Source: Hymenobacter ginkgonis
Lineage (GTDB): Bacteria > Bacteroidota > Bacteroidia > Cytophagales > Hymenobacteraceae
Direction of reading: 5' to 3'
Length of the DNA stretch: 64,000 bases
Assembly: GCF_009755225.1 (NCBI RefSeq)
Contig: NZ_WQKZ01000003.1
Coordinates: 1,023,679 to 1,087,678, forward strand
The position numbers and the translations under genes are program-made. Of the stretch, positions 34,052-41,446 are shown one piece after another. Each line of letters begins with the position of its first letter. The first letter of the stretch is position 1. Under the pieces are notes generated by a model. The model saw only the letters and a list, made by a program, of their open reading frames with translations. It was not told the DNA's origin and did no database searches.

Positions 34052-35002
34052 TCAGGAAGGATTAGGGGATGAAGGAACCGGCAGCAACAGGCGTTGCAAC
34101 TGCCGCACGCTCCGAAAGCCGCACTGCGCCGCAATGGCCTCCTGCGTCAGGGCCGGGTTGCGGCGCAGCGTGGCGGCTAGCTCGCGCCGGAGCGCGGTGG
34201 TGTAGGCATTGATGCTGATGCCGGTAGCGTTGCGAAAAGTGCGCGTGAGTGTGCGCGGACTCATGTTCACTAGCTCGGCCAGCGCCTCGAGGGTAGCCCC
34301 GGTTGCCAGGTTCTCGGTTAGCCAGTCTTGGACCTGGTGCACGGCCGCGTGCAGGTGATTGCGGTAGTCGAGGTACACGCTCTGCTGCCGGTGCCCGGCG
34401 CCCCGGCGCAGGTACACCACCAGCTCGCGGGCCACTTTGGTGGCAAAAAGCGGTCCGTGCCGTTCCTCCAGTAGGTAGAGCGCCAAGTCAATACCGGCCG
34501 TTACGCCCGCGCTGGTATACAGGCCACTGTCTTGCACAAAAAGCGTGTCGCCCTGCGTAGCTAGCCGCGGGTAGCGGGCTTGCAACTCCGCCAGCCGCCG
34601 CCAATGGGTCGTGCACTTGCGGCCGTCGAGCACCCCAGCTTCGGCCAGTACAAACGCCCCGGTGCAGATGGCGCACAGCCGCACGCCCCGCGCGTACTGC
34701 GTACGCAACCAGGCAAAGAGCGCCGCGCCTTCCTCCCGAAAGGCCGCCGAGCGCAGGTACTCCATTTCCAAGCCCGGCACGAAAACAAAGTCGCCCGGCT
34801 GCGGCGCTACCCCCTCCAAAGCCACCAGCGGCCCGAGGCCCAACCCCGCCGAGCTAGGTACGGCACTGCGGTACGAGCAGTAAGTGAGCTGGTAGGGCTG
34901 GCCGTAGGTCGCGGCTTCGTAAAAAACCTGCACCGGGCCGGTCAGGTCCAGCAAATGCACCCCCGGCAGTACCAAAAAAATGACGTGGGCTAGGGCGTTC
35001 AT
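34052..35002 (-). CDS. GlxA-family transcriptional regulator (DJ-1/PfpI + AraC HTH)
   Basis: A 316-residue regulator. The N-terminal DJ-1/PfpI-like sensor domain (1-170) has FLVLPGVHLLDLTGPVQVF, PGDFVFVPGLEME and the cysteine in LCAICTGAFVLAEAG. The C-terminal AraC-type domain (about 215-312) has LEALAELVNMSPRTLTRTF and GFRSVRQLQRLL. It should activate a nearby target, most simply the exported DJ-1 gene that directly follows. The effector is unknown. Confidence 0.92.
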   Translation of the reverse strand: MNALAHVIFLVLPGVHLLDLTGPVQVFYEAATYGQPYQLTYCSYRSAVPSSAGLGLGPLVALEGVAPQPGDFVFVPGLEMEYLRSAAFREEGAALFAWLRTQYARGVRLCAICTGAFVLAEAGVLDGRKCTTHWRRLAELQARYPRLATQGDTLFVQDSGLYTSAGVTAGIDLALYLLEERHGPLFATKVARELVVYLRRGAGHRQQSVYLDYRNHLHAAVHQVQDWLTENLATGATLEALAELVNMSPRTLTRTFRNATGISINAYTTALRRELAATLRRNPALTQEAIAAQCGFRSVRQLQRLLLPVPSSPNPS

Positions 35003-35104
35003 GGCAGTAACTAACTACCCGCCAAAGGTACCCGTTGCCTGCCACCACATACGGCCATTTACCGGCCATTTCCGGCCACATGCAGAGCAAAATACTAGCG
35101 GATA

Positions 35105-36292
35105 TCACTTGCTGCTACCCACTGCCGAGGCGGCGGGCGCGGCGTCAAAAAAGCCGCTCCACTCCAGCGGTGCCGCCGCATCGCCCGAGCACAGGCGCAG
35201 CACCCGGTCGGCGACAGGTTCAAAATTGTCGCTGTTGCTGAGCAGAATAACGGCTAGCCCTCGCTGCGGATAGCATACGCATAAGTTTTGCCAGCCGGGG
35301 TAGTGTCCTCCGTGCCAGAAGGCCGGGCCGTAGGGCGAGGCAAACAAGCCCCAGCCCAGTCCCCAGGCTTTGCGTGCGGGGTCGGACTGGCGCAACAAGC
35401 TGTCGCGGCGCGGGCCCCAGCCGCGCTGGCTAGTGACGGCAATCTGCGCCCCGAAATACTGCCGATATAACTGGCGCGACAAGCTCTTGCGCGCCAGTAC
35501 GTGGCGCACAAAGGCCGCGTAATCGCGCGGGGTGGTCACCATCGAGCCCGCCCCGCGGGCACTGGTACGCAGCTGGTAGCCCAGGGCTTTGCCCGCCGGG
35601 TCGTGGCCCACGGCATGGTTGCCCGCAAAGCGCTCCTGCCACACGAAAGCGGTGTGCGTCATATGCAGCGGCCCAAATAACTCTCGTTCAGCAAGGGTCT
35701 GGAGGGGTAGGCCCGTGTGCTCCTCCATAACGGTGCCGAGCAGGTTGAAGCCTTCGTTGGAATAAAAAAAGCGCGTGCCGGGCGGCGCAATAGTGGCCAG
35801 CTGCGGCCCGTAGATATCGCGCAGCACGGGCAGCCCCGCGCTGTGGCTCAGCAGCATCCGGGCCGTAATGCGCCGGAAGGACGGGTCCAGGGCCAGGTCG
35901 TGCCACTTTTCGTACGCCGCAATCGGGCGGGGCAGGTAGCGATAAACCGGCGTGTCCAGCGCGAACACACCTTGGTCAACTAATCGCAAGAAGACGTAAG
36001 CCGTCACGGGCTTGGTCAGCGAGGCCGCATAGGAGATGGTTTCCGCATCAAACGGCGCGCGGGTGCGGCTGTCTTTCGTGCCAAAGTAGTGCTCATACGC
36101 CACCCGCCGCCCCTGCAGCACCAGCACCGAAAGGCCCGTGACGCGGGCAGAATCAACCACCCGGGCCAGCCCCGCCGTAAGCTGGTCAGCCGAAATAGAC
36201 CGCCCCTTCAAGTGGCGAACGGTAGCGGGTTGGGCTAGGGCAGTGGCACACGCCAGGCAGCCAAGCAGCAAGTGCAGCATCGTTTTGAGCAT
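35105..36292 (-). CDS. Beta-lactamase-fold serine hydrolase, exported
   Basis: A 395-residue class C beta-lactamase-related protein. A signal peptide (MLHLLLGCLACATALAQ) precedes the domain. The SxxK nucleophile is in YAASLTKPVTAY, the YxN motif in FYSNEGFNLLG, and the C-terminal KTG-like site reads HGGHYPGW. Such proteins include esterases, D-amino-peptidases and PBP4*-like hydrolases; true beta-lactamase activity is not implied. It is expected in the periplasm. A single gene, same strand as the flanking regulators. Confidence 0.9.
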   Translation of the reverse strand: MLKTMLHLLLGCLACATALAQPATVRHLKGRSISADQLTAGLARVVDSARVTGLSVLVLQGRRVAYEHYFGTKDSRTRAPFDAETISYAASLTKPVTAYVFLRLVDQGVFALDTPVYRYLPRPIAAYEKWHDLALDPSFRRITARMLLSHSAGLPVLRDIYGPQLATIAPPGTRFFYSNEGFNLLGTVMEEHTGLPLQTLAERELFGPLHMTHTAFVWQERFAGNHAVGHDPAGKALGYQLRTSARGAGSMVTTPRDYAAFVRHVLARKSLSRQLYRQYFGAQIAVTSQRGWGPRRDSLLRQSDPARKAWGLGWGLFASPYGPAFWHGGHYPGWQNLCVCYPQRGLAVILLSNSDNFEPVADRVLRLCSGDAAAPLEWSGFFDAAPAASAVGSSK

Positions 36293-36387
36293 GAACAGCA
36301 GCTAGGCCTATTAGGGGCCTGGCCGCTGCAAAAGTCTGACGGTCAGCCGCCCCGCCAAGCGACAAATACCTGACAAGTAGCCGAAAT

Positions 36388-36981
36388 TTAGCTGTCAACT
36401 TCTCCGGTAGCGGTTCTGAGCACCGGCAAGGCGAGCGGGTAGTGCACAGGTTGGTTGCGCAGCGCCCGCCGGGCGTTCACCAGGCTCATACCAAGTACCA
36501 GCCCGTAGCACCCTAGCAGCAGCAGGGCCCCCACTGGAAAGCAGAGCACCAGCAGCCCTACCCCCAGGCCGATGCCCAGCGTCATCGCTACCTGAAAATT
36601 CACGACTGCTCGCCCTTGGGTGTCAAGCCGGACATCCAGCGGGCGGGCATAAAGCCAAAAGAACAGCGGGGCCAGCACATGGGCGAAGGGCACTACCAAG
36701 CCCAGCAGCGGCAATAGGTGCAGCAGCGCCAGGGTGCCGTTGTCCTTCGCTGCCGGGCGGCTCGGCGTATCTGCCACAGGTGCTTGCGCCAGCTCTTGCA
36801 CGGAGATGCCCAGCGCGCTGGCCAGTAGCGCGAGCGTGGTCAGCTGCGGAGTGCCCGCCGCCGCCTCAACGCGCTGGATGGTGCGGGCCGTGACGCCGGC
36901 TTGCTCCGCTAGCTGCTCCTGCGTGAGCCCGCGGCTAGTACGTTGGTGCAGCAGATTGCGCGCCACCAGTTCCTTGTTCAT
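36388..36981 (-). CDS. XRE-family HTH protein with DUF4870-like membrane domain
   Basis: A 197-residue protein. An HTH domain at 8-65 (TQEQLAEQAGVTARTIQRVEAA) is followed by a linker and three to four hydrophobic helices (about 82-175) of the DUF4870 type (LLPLLGLVVPFAHVLAPLFF, VNFQVAMTLGIGLGVGLL). It is a membrane-tethered regulator. What it senses is unknown. Its start is near a 350-base gap that holds a strong terminator. Confidence 0.9.
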   Translation of the reverse strand: MNKELVARNLLHQRTSRGLTQEQLAEQAGVTARTIQRVEAAAGTPQLTTLALLASALGISVQELAQAPVADTPSRPAAKDNGTLALLHLLPLLGLVVPFAHVLAPLFFWLYARPLDVRLDTQGRAVVNFQVAMTLGIGLGVGLLVLCFPVGALLLLGCYGLVLGMSLVNARRALRNQPVHYPLALPVLRTATGEVDS

Positions 36982-37193
36982 GGCCCCAAAATAGGCTATT
37001 TCCTTTTAGGCGGCCTCGGCCAAAAAAAGCTGCCGGCGTCAAGCTCGGCATACCAGGTAAGAACCAGGCGCAAATCGAGCAGCGGGAAATAGCTGATTAA
37101 GCCCGCGGCAAGGCCATGGGCATCCCATAAGAGCACCTTAGCCCAGTACGTGCCAAAGTAGGAAGAACGAAAACATACTGCCACTGTAAAATG
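36982..37193. other. Intergenic with a possible gene tail
   Basis: The minus strand is open (36996-37301) and reads plausibly near its end (KVLLWDAHGLAAGLISYFPL, then LDLRLVLTWYAELDAG). The frame crosses a terminator hairpin, so it is at most the tail of a decayed gene. Confidence 0.35.
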
Positions 37194-37230
37194 AAAAAAG
37201 GCCCTTCTTGCTACCAAGAAGGGCCTTTTT
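37194..37230. terminator. Strong bidirectional terminator
   Basis: Arms AAAAAAGGCCCTTCTTG (37194-37210) and CAAGAAGGGCCTTTTT (37215-37230) with a four-base loop. It lies between the chromosomal regulator and the integrase, about 100 bases past the integrase stop. Confidence 0.92.
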
Positions 37231-37332
37231 GCTGAACGGTTGCGGTCTGGACGGGAATTAACCGTGTCTAGTTCGTTTTGCCTTACTTGGCTAAAAACCA
37301 CGCTCAGACTGCGGCACGCGGCTTTTTGCGGG

Positions 37333-38760
37333 TTAGGCTGCTTCCTGCTGGGTAGAAGTACTTACGCTGTTGCCACCCTTTTTTGCCACCTGTCGAGCGG
37401 TCTTGCGGTAGGTTTCCACGAGCTCCGCCTCGTCAATGCCCACGTAGCGGTTGAAGCTGCTCTCGGTGCGGTGGCCGGTGGCCTGCATGACGGTGGTGCG
37501 CGGCACGCCCTGGGCGAGCTTAAGGGTAACAAAGGTCTTGCGGCCCACTTTGCTGGTGAGCGCGATGCGCGTGAGGCCCGCTAGTTGAGCGACCGTCGGC
37601 AGGTAGTCATCGAGGCCGGTGCCCACCGGCAGGCACGTGTCGAGGCCCAGGGAGCGGTATTTCTCAATGAGCGCCACCGGTCGGAACACGTCGTCGTCGA
37701 GAAAGGGCACCACGCAGGGCAGCTGCGTTTTGCCGGCTTTGATACGCACCACGTGGTGGGCGTAGTCGAGGTGGCGGGGGGCGAGCTTATTCGCGTCCGA
37801 GATGCGCAGGGCCAGGTAGGCGCACTGCAAAAACTTGTCGCGGGCGCGCTCCAGCGAGCGCAGCCGCTCCAGGATACGGTACTCATCCACCTGGCTGCGG
37901 CGCTGGCCCCGGCGGCGTGGGGTGTCGGCCGCGGCGGCATCGAGGCGCTCGTAGTGCTGGCGCACGAGCGTGCGGGCGTGTTCGGTGTAGAAGTCCACGC
38001 CGGCGATAGCCAGCAGCTCGCGCTGGGTCAGGGCATCGGCGCCGGTGGCCTGGTCGGGGGCCTCAAACTTGTGAAACTTGGGGCTCACGGCCAAATCGTT
38101 TTCCTCGCACCAGCCTAGAAAATTCTTCAGGGCCCGGATGTGCTTGCCGAAGGTGTTGAGGCCCTGGCCGCGCTGCTCGAAAAAATATTCCTGAAACTGC
38201 TGGTAGAAGGTCTTGTTCATGCCGGCCAGGCTCAGCTCGTGCTGGGTAGCCGCGGCGAAGGCCTGGAAGACGCTCAGCGAGTTCGCTAGGCTATCGAGGT
38301 AGGTCTTGCTCAGGCGCTGGCCGGTGCGCAGGTTCGTGCGCCGGCTCTGCTCGCCCAGCCACTGGTGGTAGTAGTCGGTGAAAGAGGGTGGGGTAGGGGC
38401 CGGCGGGGCCGGAATGGGCAGCAGGCCCGCCTGCTCCTGCCCCAGGCGGGCGTAGTGGCCCAGAATCGCGGCCTTCATGGCCGCTGGGTTCAGGCGCTGG
38501 CCGCTGAGCTGGGCCTCGTGGTAGGCGGCGTGGGCGGCCTCGGCGTAGGTGTCGAGCACCCGGTTAACCGTGTCCACGTGGGTGCCGGCTGCCCCGGTTT
38601 TGGCCTTGAGCAGCTCGCGCTTGGCGTCCCAGTCCTTGGGCAGGCACTTCTGGCCCGCGCCCAGGCGCAGGCGCTGGCTATCCCAGCAGAAGGTGAGCTG
38701 AATGCGCGCAAGGCCCGTTTTGCCGGCCCGTTCCGTCAAGAGCTGGCGGGTGACTTCCAT
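37333..38760 (-). CDS. Tyrosine-type site-specific integrase
   Basis: A 475-residue recombinase of the Bacteroidota phage/transposon type. It has an N-terminal arm-binding domain, a SAM-like core-binding domain (about 135-235, FTDYYHQWLGEQSR onward) and a catalytic domain. The first Arg is in YLALRISDANKL, then VGRKTFVTLKL (His-x-x-Arg box variant) and GHRTESSFNRYVGI with the nucleophile Tyr. The start is ATG 38760; the frame is open to 38799. On the minus strand the sequence just before this ATG (TACCTTGCC) resembles a -7 box, and this short leader is shared with the three truncated copies at 40-41 kb. It marks the left end of the phage-like element. No tRNA is adjacent. Confidence 0.93.
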   Translation of the reverse strand: MEVTRQLLTERAGKTGLARIQLTFCWDSQRLRLGAGQKCLPKDWDAKRELLKAKTGAAGTHVDTVNRVLDTYAEAAHAAYHEAQLSGQRLNPAAMKAAILGHYARLGQEQAGLLPIPAPPAPTPPSFTDYYHQWLGEQSRRTNLRTGQRLSKTYLDSLANSLSVFQAFAAATQHELSLAGMNKTFYQQFQEYFFEQRGQGLNTFGKHIRALKNFLGWCEENDLAVSPKFHKFEAPDQATGADALTQRELLAIAGVDFYTEHARTLVRQHYERLDAAAADTPRRRGQRRSQVDEYRILERLRSLERARDKFLQCAYLALRISDANKLAPRHLDYAHHVVRIKAGKTQLPCVVPFLDDDVFRPVALIEKYRSLGLDTCLPVGTGLDDYLPTVAQLAGLTRIALTSKVGRKTFVTLKLAQGVPRTTVMQATGHRTESSFNRYVGIDEAELVETYRKTARQVAKKGGNSVSTSTQQEAA

Positions 38761-38811
38761 AGGCCGGCAAGGTAGAACCTGGGGGCTGTACTTGGGCAAT
38801 CACCCCGCGCG

Positions 38812-39357
38812 CTAGGCAAGTCCAGACCACCGCCTAGCCACCGGCTGGTGCGGCGGCGCGGCGGCCGCTACTTTGCGCTGGAGCTCCTGCACGGTCTGGG
38901 CTAGCTTGGCCTGGGTGGCGGGCAGGCGCTGGGGCAGCAAAAAGCCGGTGGTGCCGCTGGTCTGGACTTGCCGCAGCCAGTGCACGGCCGCCTCCAGGTC
39001 GTCAAAGAGGGTGGCCGAGAGCCAGGGCAGCCAGTTAACGACGGTTTGAACCATGTTGCGGCCCAGCAGCGAGGCGGAGCTAACCCAGGCGACCTGCTCG
39101 ACGCCGGCCAGGGGCAGGTGCGGTAAAAACTCGCGCACCAGCCAGGTCGCGACGCTCCAGCTGACGCCCGTTACCTGGGTGTTATTGTTGAGTACCCTCG
39201 GGTAGGGGCGGTGCAGAAAGCAGCGCGCGAGCTCCACGCAGGCGACTTGCACGGCGGGCAAGGTCAGCTCGCCCTCCCAATCTAAAAAGAGCCAATTATT
39301 CTTGGAATCGTAATAGATAGAAAGGCACGGGGTTTTGCTGAGTAGATGTAGTTGCAT
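38812..39357 (-). CDS. Hypothetical protein, paralogue A of an integrase-linked pair
   Basis: A 181-residue soluble protein. The first 130 residues share the layout of the next gene: YYDSKNNWLFLDWEGELTLP, then VELARCFLHRPYPRVLNNNT, QVTGVSW, LPHLPLAGVEQVAWV. The acidic DWEGELTL / LNNNTQVTG pattern is reminiscent of STAS-like or SpoIIAA-like folds found in Bacteroidota, but I cannot assign it. A C-terminal helical tail is rich in Gln/Ala/Pro. It lies directly upstream of the integrase and is transcribed in the same direction. Confidence 0.75.
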   Translation of the reverse strand: MQLHLLSKTPCLSIYYDSKNNWLFLDWEGELTLPAVQVACVELARCFLHRPYPRVLNNNTQVTGVSWSVATWLVREFLPHLPLAGVEQVAWVSSASLLGRNMVQTVVNWLPWLSATLFDDLEAAVHWLRQVQTSGTTGFLLPQRLPATQAKLAQTVQELQRKVAAAAPPHQPVARRWSGLA

Positions 39358-39498
39358 AGAGGATAAGTAGGGTGGGAAGGCAAGAAAAGGGATTAATGTA
39401 CGCGCGTGACGGCCGCTAATTGCTAGGCAAGATAAGAACGAATCTATTAGGTAAGTGCAAGATTGCGGGCGGGCCGTAGTGCGGGCTGCTGGGTGCCC

Positions 39499-40026
39499 TC
39501 AGGGGCGGGCGCGGCCCGTATCGGGCGCGACTCCCAGGCGCTTGGCAAAGGCCTCCACCAGGTGGCGTAGCTTGAGCTCGTCGGCGTAGAGGCGCGCGGG
39601 CGGCGCGCAGCCGGTGCTCAGGGGCTCGGGGGCCGTTTGTTGCAGCCAGGCCACGGCCCCTTCCACGTCGTCGAAGAGGCTGATGGCGATGTGGGGAAAC
39701 AAGTTGAGCGTGTCGAGCACGTTGTTGCGGGCCCGCAGCGCGGGCGGGGCCACCCAGGCCATTTGCTCCACGCCGGTAAGCGTCAGGGCCGGCAGAAACT
39801 CGCTGGCCAGCCACCCGGCGACTTCGCGGCTCACGCTCGTCACCTGCTCGTTGCTATTGAGCACGCGCGGGTAGTAGTGGTCCAGAAAGCAGCGCGCAAT
39901 GCCCAGGCAGGTGTGCTGCACCGAGGAGAGCGTCAGTTCCCCGTGCCAATCCACGAAAATCCAATTGTTCGTCCGGTCTACATACACCTCCGCGCGCGCA
40001 GCGGAGCATAAATGTTTTAAGTTCAT
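39499..40026 (-). CDS. Hypothetical protein, paralogue B of an integrase-linked pair
   Basis: A 175-residue protein aligned throughout with paralogue A: VDRTNNWIFVDWHGELTLSS, LGIARCFLDHYYPRVLNSNE, QVTSVSREV, LPALTLTGVEQMAWV and a W-L-Q-x-T ending to the core. Same direction as A and the integrase, with 140 bases between. Two tandem diverged copies suggest either paired regulators or successive captures. The function is unknown. Confidence 0.75.
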   Translation of the reverse strand: MNLKHLCSAARAEVYVDRTNNWIFVDWHGELTLSSVQHTCLGIARCFLDHYYPRVLNSNEQVTSVSREVAGWLASEFLPALTLTGVEQMAWVAPPALRARNNVLDTLNLFPHIAISLFDDVEGAVAWLQQTAPEPLSTGCAPPARLYADELKLRHLVEAFAKRLGVAPDTGRARP

Positions 40027-40140
40027 CGCGTACGAACCTACTTCCTAGTGAAAGGTTGCATATAACTACTTAATAAATAAAATATTGGATAAGTGCAATG
40101 CATTGTTTATTGCAGCCCTTAGGAAGGCGGCGCTGTCTCG

Positions 40141-40237
40141 AGCGCAGGCGCTGGCCATCTCAGCAGAAGGTGAGCTGAATGCGCGCGAGGCCCGTTTTGC
40201 CGGCTCGTTCCATCAAGAGCTAGCGGGTTACTTCCAT
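40141..40237 (-). pseudogene. Integrase 5'-end remnant 1
   Basis: The minus strand from ATG 40237 reads MEVTR, stop, LLMERAGKTGLARIQLTFC, stop, DGQRLR. The intact integrase begins MEVTRQLLTERAGKTGLARI. DNA identity to 38664-38760 is high by eye, and two stops prove it dead. Confidence 0.9.
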
Positions 40238-40269
40238 AAGTAAGGTGGAGCCTCTTGTGTGTACTCAGT

Positions 40270-40322
40270 TAATCACACGCCGCCCGCACCACGGCCCCGG
40301 TGCCCACGCGGTTGCCTTCCTG
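40270..40322 (-). pseudogene. Integrase 5'-end remnant 2
   Basis: The minus strand reads EGNRVGTGAVVRAACD then stop. It matches the remnant at 41216-41340 (EGNRLRVGTRAVVRPEY) and the RLRLGAGQKCL region of the integrase. It belongs to a second, different integrase lineage. Confidence 0.65.
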
Positions 40323-40413
40323 CGGGCTGGTAAGGTATAACTAGTATGGTGGAGGTTTAATCCCAGTTACATACATTTACTTCCCCTCTTTACCGCTCCC
40401 TGACTGCTCTTCT

Positions 40414-40842
40414 ATGCACCAACTGATTTACACGAGCCATGCCACCTTCAGTATGACAGACAAAGATTTGCTGGCCCTGCTACGATGGTCGCGGGATTGG
40501 AATGAGCAGAAGGGCGTTACTGGGGTATTGCTCTACGGCGACAACCAGTTCGTGCAGGTGATAGAAGGACCAAAAGAGGTGGTGGCCTACTTGTATACGC
40601 ACATCCTGCGCGACCGGCGTCACCACGGGGTGACAGAACTCGCCTACGGTCCCATTGTCCAGCGCATCTTCACGCAGTGGACCATGGGTTTTCACCCGGC
40701 TACCTCGGAGCACCTGGCCCAAGTCCGGGGCTATTTTAACCCCGAGCAGCTGGCCCTGCACAACCACAGCCTGAACACCCGCGATGAGTTGCTTTTTGAC
40801 TTGCTTAAGGGCTTTGTAGAGAGTTCTACCAGTACCTGGTAG
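40414..40842 (+). CDS. BLUF-domain blue-light sensor protein
   Basis: A 142-residue stand-alone BLUF protein, an FAD-binding photoreceptor. Family motifs are clear: LIYTSHATFSMTDKDLLALL with Tyr6 in the flavin-contact position, RSRDWNEQKGVTGVLLYGDN (here WSRDWNEQKG), FVQVIEGPKEVV, DRRHHGVTELA and the F-T-Q-W-T-M-G-F strand. No output domain is fused, so it acts through a partner. It is flanked on both sides by truncated integrase ends, so it appears to be cargo in an insertion hotspot. Confidence 0.93.
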   Translation: MHQLIYTSHATFSMTDKDLLALLRWSRDWNEQKGVTGVLLYGDNQFVQVIEGPKEVVAYLYTHILRDRRHHGVTELAYGPIVQRIFTQWTMGFHPATSEHLAQVRGYFNPEQLALHNHSLNTRDELLFDLLKGFVESSTSTW

Positions 40843-40896
40843 CGGGCACTGCCTGGCGCACCAAGCGAAAAAGGCGCGCTACCAAGTGGTAGCGGG

Positions 40897-41127
40897 CTAG
40901 GAGGGTATCTGGCGCCGTACCCGCTCCAGCACGGTCTCCATGCGCTCGACGCCCTCGGTTTGCTCGGTGATGCGGTAGTAGGCAAAAGAGAAATGCACAT
41001 AGGCATCGAAGCTCAGGTGCTCGGCCACTTCCGGGGCTTCTTTTTGGAGCAGGTCGTACTCGTAGAGGTAGGCGCGCAGCAGGTCGCGGCGGTTGGCGTA
41101 GTGGTCGAGCGACTGACTGATGTCCAT
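40897..41127 (-). CDS. Small helical hypothetical protein
   Basis: A 76-residue helical, acidic protein beginning MDISQSLDHYANRRDLLRAY and containing EYDLLQKEAPEVAEHLSFDA. Start ATG 41127 is preferred to 41190 because the upstream part is not protein-like. It is convergent with the BLUF gene, 54 bases apart. Unknown function; it could be a phage accessory protein. Confidence 0.6.
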   Translation of the reverse strand: MDISQSLDHYANRRDLLRAYLYEYDLLQKEAPEVAEHLSFDAYVHFSFAYYRITEQTEGVERMETVLERVRRQIPS

Positions 41128-41215
41128 GAGGCAGAAAAGGTGGGAGTGAGAGTAAGTAATTTGGGTGGGGCTAGCGAATATAGGGAGCAAGCGGAGCTTC
41201 TAGTTGTTTGCTAGT

Positions 41216-41340
41216 CTAGTACTCGGGCCGCACCACGGCTCGGGTGCCCACGCGCAGGCGGTTGCCTTCCCAGCTGATGGTGAGTTGAATGTACCGTCCG
41301 TAGCTAGGGTGTCGAGGCGCAGCTGGCGGGTAATCTTCAT
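41216..41340 (-). pseudogene. Integrase 5'-end remnant 3
   Basis: The minus strand from ATG 41340 reads MKITRQLRLDTL, then after a frameshift YIQLTISWEGNRLRVGTRAV and VRPEY with a stop. The layout parallels the intact integrase start (MEVTRQLL...IQLTFCWDSQRLRLG). The leader before the ATG (TACCTTGG) is also conserved. Confidence 0.85.
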
Positions 41341-41446
41341 AGGCGGCCAAGGTAGGAACTGGTAGTAGATACGGTGAAAACACAAATCCAACAATTCAGG
41401 ATAGTACAGTACATTGCGAGCCCTATTCTGTTCTTATTAACGACTG

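Noticed and set aside
36996..37301. Open minus-strand frame of 101 codons
   Set aside because: Crosses a strong bidirectional terminator; at most the tail of a decayed gene.
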